A stretch of DNA of 64,000 bases from Aquisphaera insulae (GCF_011064615.1 NZ_JAALJH010000026.1:35594-99593); one strand, 5' to 3'; positions 45,671 to 54,720 are shown, counted from the stretch's first letter. The notes: a model not told the origin generated them from the sequence alone. A program made the numbers and translations.

Positions 45671-47854
45671 TCAGAGCGTCTCGGGCTCGTCGGCCCGGTC
45701 CGCGGCCGAGCTCGACAGCCGGCGGGCGGCCTGCCGGAGCGTCCGCTTGGCGGAGTCGCTGAAGACGCCGGCCTTCATGGTGAACTGGAGGAAGATGCCC
45801 ACGACCAGGATCAGGCAGCCCGCATACTTGACCGGCCGGCCGGGGTCCACCCCCACGTGCAGCACGGACTGATAGATCCCGCTCCGCTGCCCGGTCTCCC
45901 GATCCGCCACGGCCGAGTAACGCATCTGGTAGAACGTATAGCCCCGATGCGTCATCGGCTCGTTCATCGAGATCAGGTGCGGGCGATCCTTGATCCCCCG
46001 GCTCTCGTCGGTCAGCTCGACCTGGCTTTCGAACTTGGTCGCGTTCTCGGTCCCCGGGCTGAAGCCGACCTCGAACTTGTCGAGCTTGAGCTGGAACCCG
46101 AGCGGCTGGCGATCGACGTCGTAAGCCAGCTGGAAGACCCGGTCGCCGAGCTGGATCGGCTGGAACGCGGGGGCCTCCGTCGAGTCGTCGCGGCGGACCC
46201 AGACCTCGCGGGTGGCATCCCCCGTGGAAAGCTCCAGCAGGGCCGCCGGGATGGCCTGGTCCATCTGGGCCTTGGGCAGGTAGACCGGCTCGTAGATCCT
46301 CCGCTCGACGCCCGACGGCAGGTAGTCGTCGACGCGGAAATTGATGAACATCGGCATGTCCCCGCCGCCGAGCGCGGGGGTCGCCTTCTTGAGGTCGACC
46401 GGGCCGGCCGAGCGGAGCACGGTCTTGCCGTCCTTGCCGCGGCCGAAGACGCGGTAGAAGAGCTTGCCGTCGGGCCCGGCGAGGACCTCGATCTGCCCCA
46501 TCCGGCCCGAGAGCTTCGGGTCGAGATCGGGCACGACCATCAGGTGGATCGAGGCCAGCGGCTGCGGCATCGGCGCGGCCGGGTCCTCGGTATTCGGGGC
46601 CACGTTGGGGATCATGGGCAGCGAGCCGAGCGCCCAGTGCTTCACCGGGGGGCCGCTCCCCTTGCGGATCTCGAAGATGCCCACCGGGACGGCCGCCTCG
46701 CCCAGGACGCGGAAGAGGCCGCCGTCGTTCGTCGGGAAGTCCGCGACCTTCTCCACCAGCACCGAGAGGTCGCTGTCGGGGAGCGTGATCGTCTTCCCTT
46801 CCTGATCCCTCAGGGCCAGGTCGAAAGTCCGCGGCTTGCCGGCCTTGTCCGCATAGCGGAACCGGGCCAGCCCGCGCGGGCCGGCGTCCATCGGCGGCTT
46901 GAGGAAGTCCTCGACGAGCTCCGGCCGGTCCACGTAGGCGAAGGCGACGAGCGCGGGGGCTTCACGCCCGCCGATCTCGGTCCGGGCGACCCGGTAGAAT
47001 CGGCGATCGAGGGCGAACCACTGGTCGTCCTCGGACATGAAGGCCTCCCGCGCCTGGGGCATGCCGGGGGCCTTGAACTCGAGCTGCATCCGCGCCATCG
47101 GGACGCCCGACGGGTCGGACTCGTGGAGCGTGGCCGGGCCGGCGGCCGGGAGGAACGTCTTGATCACCACCTTGACGGGATCGCCGGGCTCGCTCAGGAC
47201 CTCGCCCGCGGACGAGGGGGCGGGGAGCCGGCCGTCCGTCAGGCCGTTGAGCGTGAAGTCCATCAGGTTGTTCAGCCGGGCCTGGCCGTTGCCCCAGGCG
47301 AACGGGCCGGGGGCGAAGTGGAACTCCCGGGGCGTGCCCGGCTCTCCGGTCTTGGGATCGACTTCCCGGAGGCGGATCACGGAGTCCTGGAGCCGCAGGA
47401 GCTGCGACTTGGTCTCCCCCTCCAGCATGACGACCTCGCCCTCGTCGGCCGTCCGGAAGCTGACGTAGGAGCCGGCGATCAGGACGAGCAGCCCGAGGTG
47501 GGTCACCACGAACCCGGTCTGGCGCCTCTTCCAGGGGAATCGGATCGCCGCCGCGCAGAAGATGTTGACCGCGAGGAATCCCAGCAGGAGCGCGAACCAG
47601 GTGCTGCGATAGACGTAGTCCTGGACCGTGGCCGTGCCGTAGCGGGATTCCAGCCAGGTGGCGAAGGCGAGGGCCGCGGCCAGCGAGCCGAGCCCGATCA
47701 CCGCCAGCTTGAGCGAGGCGAGGAAGCGATAGACGGCCATGAGCAGGCCGACGACGCCCCGACCGGACGCGGGCTGCCGCGACGGATGTTTCGACTTCGC
47801 GTCCGCGGCGGTCGACGAGTCGATCACCGGGGACTTCTTCGCGGCGGTCGCCAT
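45671..47854 (-). CDS. resB: cytochrome c biogenesis protein ResB/Ccs1
   Basis: A 727-residue membrane protein. Three membrane spans lie in the first 150 residues (YRFLASLKLAVIGLGSLAAALAFA; WFALLLGFLAVNIFC; VVTHLGLLVLIAGSY), then a large periplasmic region with MTHRGYTFYQMRY near the end, and a last span around residue 690. This is the ResB/Ccs1 layout, though the periplasmic part is long. The ATG at 47854 has AGGTGA just upstream. Together with ccsA it forms the haem ligation complex needed by the dehydrogenase at 2.5-5.5 kb and by other c-type cytochromes. Confidence 0.88.
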   Translation of the reverse strand: MATAAKKSPVIDSSTAADAKSKHPSRQPASGRGVVGLLMAVYRFLASLKLAVIGLGSLAAALAFATWLESRYGTATVQDYVYRSTWFALLLGFLAVNIFCAAAIRFPWKRRQTGFVVTHLGLLVLIAGSYVSFRTADEGEVVMLEGETKSQLLRLQDSVIRLREVDPKTGEPGTPREFHFAPGPFAWGNGQARLNNLMDFTLNGLTDGRLPAPSSAGEVLSEPGDPVKVVIKTFLPAAGPATLHESDPSGVPMARMQLEFKAPGMPQAREAFMSEDDQWFALDRRFYRVARTEIGGREAPALVAFAYVDRPELVEDFLKPPMDAGPRGLARFRYADKAGKPRTFDLALRDQEGKTITLPDSDLSVLVEKVADFPTNDGGLFRVLGEAAVPVGIFEIRKGSGPPVKHWALGSLPMIPNVAPNTEDPAAPMPQPLASIHLMVVPDLDPKLSGRMGQIEVLAGPDGKLFYRVFGRGKDGKTVLRSAGPVDLKKATPALGGGDMPMFINFRVDDYLPSGVERRIYEPVYLPKAQMDQAIPAALLELSTGDATREVWVRRDDSTEAPAFQPIQLGDRVFQLAYDVDRQPLGFQLKLDKFEVGFSPGTENATKFESQVELTDESRGIKDRPHLISMNEPMTHRGYTFYQMRYSAVADRETGQRSGIYQSVLHVGVDPGRPVKYAGCLILVVGIFLQFTMKAGVFSDSAKRTLRQAARRLSSSAADRADEPETL

Positions 47855-48043
47855 GTTCTCACCTGACGAGGAGGGTCGCACTGCAAGGAGGGACCGGGCG
47901 TCCGGCGGGCCTGATCCGCGTGAGGAGGACCGTCGGTTGCTCGCCCGGTTGACGAGTTCATTCTATCCGGGGCCGGCGCCGGCAGCCAGTCGCGGCGAGC
48001 GACGGCCGCCCGAACGCCGTGGATTGCAGGGGGTTCAAGGGGG

Positions 48044-49048
48044 TCAGTGGCGGAAGGCCAGGTGGCACGACACGCACGTGGAATCCAGCCGGCGGGCCGC
48101 CGCCACGGACGCGTCGCGATCCCCCGCCCGCCCGGCCTCCGCCAGGGCCCGCGACTCGGACAGCATCCCCGCGGCGAGGGTCCGCCAGCGAGCGCGTCCG
48201 GGTCGGAAGTCGGGGACGTGCTCGGAGGCCGCGACGGCGGCCTTTTCCGCCTTACGTGCGAAGTCCGCGAGCTGTTCGACGGACGAGGCGTCGCGCCCCA
48301 GCCCGGCGACCCATTCGCCGACGGCCGGTCGGCGAGGATCGGACCCCGGCGTCGTCGCGAAGGCCCGCATCGCCAGCCGGAGGCCCTGGCCGTCACCCGG
48401 CACGGGCATGGCCGGGCCGGCCTGCCACGCGATCGCCGCCGCCAGGAAGAGGGCCAGCGAGGCCGTCACGCCCGACTGCACGAGCTGCCGGCGGAGCAGC
48501 GCCCGGGCCCGCTCCAGTCGTCGGGACATCGAGCCGGACGGCCAGCCGAGCCGGCGGGCGGCCTCGTCGTTGGTCATCCCCTCCAGGTAGCAGAGGACGA
48601 TCGGCTCGCGGTACTTGTCCGGGAGCCGCCCGAGCGCGCCGTCGAGGATCTGACGCAGCTCCCGACGCTCCAGGTCCTCGTCCGGAGGGCCGGCCGGATC
48701 GGGAAAGTCGGGCAGGGGGGCGGGGCCCTCGATGAGCGTCGAGCCCGTCCGCTCCCGGGCGCGTTGCCGCACCAGGCTGCCGCGGGCATGGAGTGCCAGC
48801 CGCCGGGCCACGGAGCCGAGCCAGGGGCCGGCCGACCCGGTCCACGAGACCCGGCCCGCCTTGCGGGCGAGCGTCAGGAACGTCGCCTGGAAGACGTCCT
48901 GGACGTCATGGTCGCACGCGAGCATCCTCCGACAGACCCGAAGGACGCGAGGCCCGTGCCGCTCCACCAGCTCGCGGAACGCCGCCTCCTCGCGGCGGCG
49001 GGCGAACCGTTCGAGCAGGCGGGCGTCGCTGTCCGGCTCGGTGATCAA
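48044..49048 (-). CDS. ECF sigma factor fused to a membrane span and a C-terminal cytochrome c'-like haem domain
   Basis: A 334-residue protein. Residues 1-90 are sigma region 2 (FARRREEAAFRELVERHG, DVQDVFQATFLTLARKAGRV), and residues 125-190 are region 4 (LPDKYREPIVLCYLEGMT, NDEAARRLGWPSGSMSRRL). A hydrophobic stretch at 192-213 can span the membrane. The remaining 120 residues are helical and Ala/Arg-rich and end in CVSCHLAFRH, a CxxCH haem-attachment motif at 325-329. A motif at the extreme C-terminus of a four-helix domain of this size is the hallmark of class II cytochromes c (cytochrome c'). The start is a TTG at 49048. It lies 189 bases upstream of resB-ccsA on the same strand. No anti-sigma gene is adjacent. 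Confidence 0.82.
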   Translation of the reverse strand: MITEPDSDARLLERFARRREEAAFRELVERHGPRVLRVCRRMLACDHDVQDVFQATFLTLARKAGRVSWTGSAGPWLGSVARRLALHARGSLVRQRARERTGSTLIEGPAPLPDFPDPAGPPDEDLERRELRQILDGALGRLPDKYREPIVLCYLEGMTNDEAARRLGWPSGSMSRRLERARALLRRQLVQSGVTASLALFLAAAIAWQAGPAMPVPGDGQGLRLAMRAFATTPGSDPRRPAVGEWVAGLGRDASSVEQLADFARKAEKAAVAASEHVPDFRPGRARWRTLAAGMLSESRALAEAGRAGDRDASVAAARRLDSTCVSCHLAFRH

Positions 49049-49147
49049 GGCCTCGCCCCCCGGGAGATCGATCGTTCCACTACCCCCTTAATGTCGCCGA
49101 GAGGCGGAAGCGGATGCAAGTTTCCTGGGAGAATCCGCGGAGTCGAG

Positions 49148-50068
49148 TCAGGCCATCTGGAGGACCTCGTTCATCCGCCGGACGACGTCCTTCATCGCCG
49201 CGAGGTCACCGAACGAGACCTCGGCCGTGATCCAGCCCTCGTAGCCCACGTCCCCGAGCGCCTTGCGGACGGCCGGCCAGTCGATCTCGCCCTCGCCGAG
49301 CTTGTAGTCGAATCGCTTCGACTTGCCGTACTCCTTCACGTGGATCTTGAGGATCCGCTTGCCGAGCTCGCGGATCCACTCCTCCGGGAAGCCGTACTCG
49401 ACCACGTTCCCGACGTCGAAGTAGGCGCCCACGACCGGGCTGCCGAACTCGTCGATGTAGCGGGCGAATTCCGGGGCGCTCAGGAGGAACTTGTTCCAGA
49501 CCTCCTCGATGGCGAGCTTGATCCCGGCGGCCTCGGCGGTCGGGATCAGCTTCTTGATGTTCTCCTGGGAGCGCGCGTAGGCGTCGCGGTAGGAGACCTT
49601 CTTGTTGACCACGGCCGGGACGATGAGCACGGTGTCGCCGCCATAGGCCTTGCAGTCGGCGATCTCCTGCTTGATCGCCAGCAGGCTGCGCTCGACGACC
49701 AGCGGATCCGGATCCGACAGGGGGTCCTGCCAGTGCCGGCCGCCGCTGACGCCGTGGATGATCAGCCCGGTCTTGTCGCGGGCCGCCAGGACCTCCTTCA
49801 TGTCGAGCTGGTTGGGGCTGATCAGCTCGACGCCGTCGAACCCGGCCTCCTTCAGGAGCTGGAACGTCGGCAGCACCGGCCCCTTGGTGACGTGGCCGAG
49901 CATGTAGGCCCGCTTCCATTTGCCGGGCGCGGCCGCCGGCTTGGGCTGGGCCGCCTGGGCCTGCCCCGGAGCGGCGGGCTCGTCCGCGTTGCCCTGCCCC
50001 GCGAGTCCCGCCCCGGCGAGGATTCCGCCGGCTGCCTTCACGAACGTCCTGCGATCGACGCGATTCAT
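49148..50068 (-). CDS. Tat-exported sugar phosphate isomerase/epimerase-like protein
   Basis: A 306-residue xylose isomerase-like TIM barrel. The N-terminus MNRVDRRTFVKAAGG is a twin-arginine signal. GGGAG lies seven bases before the ATG at 50068, and a second ATG two codons earlier is too close to it. Likely metal ligands are in LAIEEVWNKF (Glu), YFDVGNV (Asp), KIHVKEY (His) and ITAEVSFG (Glu), all expected for the family. The substrate is unknown. It is the last gene of the minus-strand gat cluster, 60 bases after gatB. Confidence 0.85.
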   Translation of the reverse strand: MNRVDRRTFVKAAGGILAGAGLAGQGNADEPAAPGQAQAAQPKPAAAPGKWKRAYMLGHVTKGPVLPTFQLLKEAGFDGVELISPNQLDMKEVLAARDKTGLIIHGVSGGRHWQDPLSDPDPLVVERSLLAIKQEIADCKAYGGDTVLIVPAVVNKKVSYRDAYARSQENIKKLIPTAEAAGIKLAIEEVWNKFLLSAPEFARYIDEFGSPVVGAYFDVGNVVEYGFPEEWIRELGKRILKIHVKEYGKSKRFDYKLGEGEIDWPAVRKALGDVGYEGWITAEVSFGDLAAMKDVVRRMNEVLQMA

Positions 50069-50128
50069 GGTCATGCTCCCGGGTCGGGCCGGCTGGCCTC
50101 GTGGTGCTCGCTCATCGGTCCGGTTCAC

Positions 50129-51610
50129 TCAGGCTTCCAACGCGGCAAGCTTCGCCTCCAGCAGCTCTCCCACGAGCGCCGGATTGGCCTTGCCTCCGGT
50201 CTGCTTCATCACCTGGCCGCGGAGGAAGCCCTTGACGGCATCCGGCTTCTTCTTCCCCTTCTTCAGGTCCTCGAGCGCCTGGGGATTGGCGGCGATCGCC
50301 GCGTCGACGGCCGCGGCGATGGAATCGCGGTCGGAGACCATCTTGTAGCCGCCCATGGCGATGATGACCTCGGCGGGGTCGCCCGTCTGGATCATCCGGC
50401 CCAGGACCTCGCGCCCCTGGTTGGTGTTCAGCTCGCCCCGCTTGACGCGGTTGATCAGGTCCGCCAGGCCGTCCGGCTTGACCGGGAAGTCGGCGATGGC
50501 CTGCTTCTTCTCCTTGATCGTCCGCAGGACATCCTGCTGGATCCAGTTGCTCGCCAGCTTCGACTCGCCGGTCGCGCCGGCGACCTCGTCGAAGTAGTCG
50601 GCCACGTCCTGCCCCTGCTCGACGAGGACGTTGGCGTCGTAGGGGGACAGCCCGTAGCTCGCCTCGAACCGCTGGCGGCGGGCGGCGGGGAGCTCGCCGA
50701 TGGAGGCCCGCACCCGTTCCAGCCAGGGCTCGTCCACCACCACGGGGACGAGATCCGGCTCGGGGAAGTAGCGGTAGTCGGCGGCGGTCTCCTTCTCGCG
50801 CTGGGGCTTGGTCACCTCCTCGACGTCGTTCCAGCCGCGGGTCGTCTTGGGGGCGTCCTTGATGGTCTTGCCGTCGTCCAGCCACTTCTTGTACTGACGC
50901 TCGGCCTCGTGGTGGAGGGCCTTCTCGACGGCGCGGAAGCTGTTCAGGTTCTTGATCTCGACGATCGGCGTGGCGATCGTCGTGCCGTCCTTGTGGATGT
51001 GCAGGTTGACGTTGGCGTCGCAGCGGAGCGAGCCCTCCTGCATCTCGCAGTCGGAGACGCCCAGGTAGCGGAGAGTCAGCCGCAGCTCCTCGAGGCAGCC
51101 GCGGGCGTCGGCCGGGCTGCGGATCTCCGGCTCGGAGACGATCTCCAGCAGGGGGATCCCCGCGCGGTTCAGGTCCACCTCGGAGTACCCTCCGGCCGCG
51201 TGCGTGAGCTTGCCGGTGTCCTCCTCCAGGTGCACCCGCGTCAGGGCACACCGGCCGCCCCCGCCGCCGTCCTTCCGCGTCGGGATGTCGAGCCAGCCGC
51301 CGGTGGAGAAGGGGAGGTCATACTGGCTGATCTGATAGTTCTTGGGCAGGTCGGGATAGTAGTAGTTCTTCCGGTCCCACTTCGTGAACGGCGTGATCGT
51401 CGCGTGCAGGGCCACGGCCGTCTTGAGCGCCAGCTCGAACGCCTTGCCGTTCATGACCGGCAGCGTCCCCGGCAGCCCGAGCGACACGGGGTCGCACTGG
51501 GTGTTAGGCGGCAGGCCGAACTCGGTGCCGCACCAGGAGAACATCTTGCTCTCGGTCTGGAGCTGGACGTGGATCTCGAGGCCGATGACGATATCGTAGG
51601 GGTGGTCCAT
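50129..51610 (-). CDS. gatB: aspartyl/glutamyl-tRNA amidotransferase subunit B
   Basis: A 493-residue subunit of GatCAB. The complex amidates Glu-tRNA(Gln) and/or Asp-tRNA(Asn) in organisms lacking the matching synthetases. The start YDIVIGLEIHVQLQT, the zinc and kinase-domain motifs (NRAGIPLLEIVSEPEI, SLRCDANVNLH) and the C-terminal YqeY-like tail are all present. The ATG at 51610 is preferred over an upstream TTG. It is separated from gatA by two small genes that do not belong to the complex. Confidence 0.96.
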   Translation of the reverse strand: MDHPYDIVIGLEIHVQLQTESKMFSWCGTEFGLPPNTQCDPVSLGLPGTLPVMNGKAFELALKTAVALHATITPFTKWDRKNYYYPDLPKNYQISQYDLPFSTGGWLDIPTRKDGGGGGRCALTRVHLEEDTGKLTHAAGGYSEVDLNRAGIPLLEIVSEPEIRSPADARGCLEELRLTLRYLGVSDCEMQEGSLRCDANVNLHIHKDGTTIATPIVEIKNLNSFRAVEKALHHEAERQYKKWLDDGKTIKDAPKTTRGWNDVEEVTKPQREKETAADYRYFPEPDLVPVVVDEPWLERVRASIGELPAARRQRFEASYGLSPYDANVLVEQGQDVADYFDEVAGATGESKLASNWIQQDVLRTIKEKKQAIADFPVKPDGLADLINRVKRGELNTNQGREVLGRMIQTGDPAEVIIAMGGYKMVSDRDSIAAAVDAAIAANPQALEDLKKGKKKPDAVKGFLRGQVMKQTGGKANPALVGELLEAKLAALEA

Positions 51611-51700
51611 GGGAAGTTGTCCGCCTGGAGGAAGCCGCAAGAGAACCGGTGCTTTCGAGTCAAGGACGGGCTCGATGGGTGGCCGTCACGGTTCGACCAT

Positions 51701-52075
51701 TTACCTCTCGTGGGCATCGAGCAGCGGAGCCAGCACGGAGAATTCGTCGAGCAATTCGTATCCCCCGGGGATCCTGGAAATCCCCCCCTTATCGACGTTG
51801 TCCTTGCTCTTCACGAGCAGGTCGAAGATCCGCAGGATCTCCGGATCCTGCTCGAATGATCGAACCATGTAGTCCCAAACGTCCTTGTAATATCGATCCT
51901 CCTCGCTTGGCCCGATCCTTCGTGAGACGAAGGTAAAGTGGACGACCCCCCAGTCGCTGTTGATCTTGTAGTAGATCGAATAGTCCCCCCGGCCCCATCC
52001 CTGCTCCTCGGCATAACGAGCGAACGCACGCGACACATCAACAACCACGCGTGTCAGGGCTGTAAGCGTAGCCAT
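51701..52075 (-). CDS. small protein of unknown function, partner of the HEPN-like protein
   Basis: A 124-residue acidic cytoplasmic protein. The start at 52075 has GGAG seven bases upstream and lies inside the end of the preceding gene (22-base overlap), so the two are probably co-translated. A helical N-terminus is followed by beta-type segments (YSIYYKINSDWGVVHFTFVS) and a helical C-terminal part (EDRYYKDVWDYMVRSFEQDP). I do not recognise a family. Its position second in a two-gene unit with a HEPN-like protein makes an antitoxin-like role possible, but there is no MNT nucleotidyltransferase motif. Local GC content looks lower than that of gatA and gatB. Confidence 0.6.
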   Translation of the reverse strand: MATLTALTRVVVDVSRAFARYAEEQGWGRGDYSIYYKINSDWGVVHFTFVSRRIGPSEEDRYYKDVWDYMVRSFEQDPEILRIFDLLVKSKDNVDKGGISRIPGGYELLDEFSVLAPLLDAHER

Positions 52076-52506
52076 GCGATCACTCCGTCTACGGGATCTT
52101 GCAGGCACGTCAACAGGTCGAGGGCGTCCTGATCCGACCATCGAGAATCCGGGTAATAGCGCAGATCGTTCAGCTCCTCGGAACGATCGACGAGGAGCCT
52201 CCAGTTCAAGCCGATCTTGGTCGTCTTGAACGACGGGTCATCCAGAGTGTTCCTCAAACCCGCGAAGGTTGCCAGGCCGAAGAGGTCGTGGATCTCGAGC
52301 AACCTGGGCAATTGACCCACGTTGAGTTGGCTGCAGACTCGCCTCTTCAGGAGGATCTCCATGGCATAGAGGCCGGAGGAAATAGTCAGGGCGTGGCGGC
52401 TGACGGCGAGTGCGGCATTCGCATCGGCCAGCCGATCCTGCCAGGCCTGCTCCAAATCGGCCGCCTGAGCCCCGAGTTCCGCATGCCTGCTCTGCTTGGC
52501 CATCAT
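52054..52506 (-). CDS. HEPN-like small protein inside the gat operon
   Basis: A 150-residue all-helical protein. Residues 30-85 fit the HEPN pattern: a helix with SSGLYAMEILLKRRV (as in the AMEKLLKALL core), then PRLLEIHDLFGLA, which contains both the Rx4H motif (R-LLEI-H) of HEPN ribonucleases and the following HDL. The gene starts ATGATGA, so its first ATG overlaps the gatA stop by 4 bases, indicating translational coupling. It overlaps the next small gene by 22 bases. A toxin-like RNase role is an inference from the motif. Confidence 0.6.
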   Translation of the reverse strand: MMAKQSRHAELGAQAADLEQAWQDRLADANAALAVSRHALTISSGLYAMEILLKRRVCSQLNVGQLPRLLEIHDLFGLATFAGLRNTLDDPSFKTTKIGLNWRLLVDRSEELNDLRYYPDSRWSDQDALDLLTCLQDPVDGVIAWLRLQP

Positions 52507-53987
52507 ACGAGCCCCGGCCGCTTCAGGTGCCAGTCCGTGGCCCGCTCGAAGACCCGGGCGGTGCGGAGGAGCATCTCCTCGGCGAAGGCGGGGGCCAGGA
52601 GCTGGAGGCCGATCGGCAGGCCGGACTTCGTCAGGCCGCAGGGGATGCTCACCCCGGGGATGCCGGCGAGGTTGGCGGTGATCGTGTAGATGTCCGACAG
52701 GTACATCGCCAGCGGGTCATCGGTCCGCTCGCCGAGCCTGAACGCGGCCGTCGGCGAGGTCGGGCCGAGGATGACGTCCACATCCTTGAAGGCCCGGTCG
52801 AAGTCATTCCGGATCAGCCGCCGGACCTTCAGGGCCTGGTTGTAGAACTGGTCGGCATAGCCGGCGGAGAGGGCGAACGTCCCCAGCATGATCCGCCGCT
52901 TCACCTCGGCGCCGAAGCCCTCGGCCCGGCTGACCATCATCATCCGGACCAGCGGGGCGATCTCCTCCTCGCCGGGATACTTCGGCGAGAAGTCCTCGGC
53001 GCGGTGGCCGTAGATCGTGCCGTCGTAGCGGGCCAGGTTGCTGGAACACTCCGCCGGGGCCACGATGTAGTAGGCCGCGACGCCCACCTTCGAGGTCGGG
53101 AGCGAGACCTCCTTGATGCTCGCGCCGGCCTCCTCGTAGACGCGGATCGCCTCGCGGACCGCGGCCTCCACCTCCGGATCGAGCCCCTCGCCGAAGAACT
53201 CGCGGGCGACGCCGATCCGGAGCGACTCGGGCGGCGTGTCCAGGGTGGCCGTGTAATCGGGCACCGGCGTGTCCACGCTCGTGGAGTCCCTCGGGTCGCG
53301 GCCGGCCAGGACCTTGAGGACCAGCGCCGTGTCGGCCAGGTCGTGGGCGAACGGGCCGATCTGGTCGAGCGAGCTGGCGAACGCGATCAGTCCATACCGG
53401 CTGACGCGGCCGTAGGTGGGCTTGAGGCCGACGATCCCGCAGACGGCCGCCGGCTGGCGGATCGAGCCGCCGGTGTCGGAGCCGAGCGAGAGCGGCGCCA
53501 GGTCCGCCGCGACGGCCGCCGCCGAGCCCCCCGACGATCCCCCCGGGATCCGCGCCTCGTCCCACGGGTTGAGGGTCGGGCCGTACGCGCTGTTCTCCGT
53601 CGACGAGCCCATCGCGAACTCGTCCATGTTCGTCTTGCCGAAGAGGATCGCTCCGGCGCCCTTCAGCCGGGTGATCACCGTGGCGTCGTAGGGGGGGCGG
53701 AAGTCCTTCAGCATCCGGCTGCCGCAGGTCGTGGGCTCGCCGTCCACGCAGAGGACGTCCTTGATCGCCACCGGCACCCCCGCGAGCGTGCCGAGCGGCT
53801 CGCCCTGCTTCCGCCGCCGATCCGCCTCGCGGGCGGAGGCCAGCGTCCGGTCCGGGTCGAGGTGGACGAAGACGTTCAGCCGCCTGAGCCGATCGACGCG
53901 GTCGAGGAGGCCCTTGACGATCTCCTCCGAGGTCGTCTCTCCCTTCTCCAGGGACTTCAGGAGCGAGGTCGCGGTGGCGCTGGTCAT
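52503..53987 (-). CDS. gatA: aspartyl/glutamyl-tRNA amidotransferase subunit A
   Basis: A 494-residue amidase subunit of GatCAB that releases ammonia from glutamine for transamidation. The amidase signature GGSSGGSAAAVAA and GSDTGGSIRQPAA supply the Ser-cisSer pair, and the catalytic Lys is in VAIKDVLCV. Length and ends are standard. It lies about 150 bases after gatC. Its stop overlaps the start of the HEPN-like gene, so in this genome gatA is coupled to that gene and not to gatB. Confidence 0.97.
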   Translation of the reverse strand: MTSATATSLLKSLEKGETTSEEIVKGLLDRVDRLRRLNVFVHLDPDRTLASAREADRRRKQGEPLGTLAGVPVAIKDVLCVDGEPTTCGSRMLKDFRPPYDATVITRLKGAGAILFGKTNMDEFAMGSSTENSAYGPTLNPWDEARIPGGSSGGSAAAVAADLAPLSLGSDTGGSIRQPAAVCGIVGLKPTYGRVSRYGLIAFASSLDQIGPFAHDLADTALVLKVLAGRDPRDSTSVDTPVPDYTATLDTPPESLRIGVAREFFGEGLDPEVEAAVREAIRVYEEAGASIKEVSLPTSKVGVAAYYIVAPAECSSNLARYDGTIYGHRAEDFSPKYPGEEEIAPLVRMMMVSRAEGFGAEVKRRIMLGTFALSAGYADQFYNQALKVRRLIRNDFDRAFKDVDVILGPTSPTAAFRLGERTDDPLAMYLSDIYTITANLAGIPGVSIPCGLTKSGLPIGLQLLAPAFAEEMLLRTARVFERATDWHLKRPGLV

Positions 53988-54139
53988 CGGTCGGCGTCCT
54001 GTCGCGGAAAAGAAGCCCGGTCCGGTCGGTCGCTCGCGGGTCGTGCGGCGCGGGTCGACCGCGGGAGGCTGGCGTGGGGGCGGTGGATCGGTCGGGCCGT
54101 CGAGGCGGGTCTGGTCGGGTCACGCCGCGTCGCGTCGCG

Positions 54140-54427
54140 TCAATCGAGGACGGCCGGGACGAGGAAGCTGTCCTGGTTCCGCTTCGGCGCGTTCGCCAGG
54201 GCCGACTCGCGCGGCAGGGCCTCGCCGCGGACGTCCTCGCGGAAGACGTTGCGGACCTCGACCCCGTGGGCCAGCGGCTCCACGTCGGCCGTGTCCAGCC
54301 CCTGGAGCTGATTCACGTAGTCCATGATCGAGTTCAACTGGCCGGTGAACATCGAAAGCTCATCCGGGCTGACCCGCAGCCGGGCCAGGATCGCCACCTT
54401 GGCAACGTCTTCGATCGAGAGCGACAT
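54140..54427 (-). CDS. gatC: aspartyl/glutamyl-tRNA amidotransferase subunit C
   Basis: A 95-residue subunit that wraps around GatA and stabilises the complex. MSLSIEDVAKVAILARLRVS at the N-terminus and PLAHGVEVRNVFREDV, typical for GatC, are both present. The ATG at 54427 gives the usual length; a TTG four codons upstream is an alternative. It is the first gene of the minus-strand gat operon. Confidence 0.94.
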   Translation of the reverse strand: MSLSIEDVAKVAILARLRVSPDELSMFTGQLNSIMDYVNQLQGLDTADVEPLAHGVEVRNVFREDVRGEALPRESALANAPKRNQDSFLVPAVLD

Positions 54428-54720
54428 GGGAGATTCCAACCCTTACCGCGGTCCGTCCGGCCCTTCGCCCGACCCGTCCCCGACGGAGGAGGAGCCCCCG
54501 CCCGGAGATCGGTGCATGGAAGACGCCAGTCTGACAGATTCACCCCGCCCGTTCAAGGTTCGCCGACCGGACACGACCGAGCGGGCGAGCGGGCCCGAGG
54601 GCGGTTTGACGCGGGCCCGGCGATCCACCTATGATACGCGATCGCGCCGTCCGCGACGGCCGGCCCAGCGTGGGGCGGCGTCGTCGAACGGGCCGACGCG
54701 GGAGCGGAAGACGGTTTCCC

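Noticed and set aside
45602..47866. Long plus-strand open frame opposite resB
   Set aside because: It is a codon-bias shadow; resB has clear membrane spans, a ribosome binding site and family motifs.
49148..54427. Idea that the small genes between gatA and gatB are a broken gatB copy
   Set aside because: Neither protein has any GatB motif, both have intact frames, and gatB itself is complete downstream.
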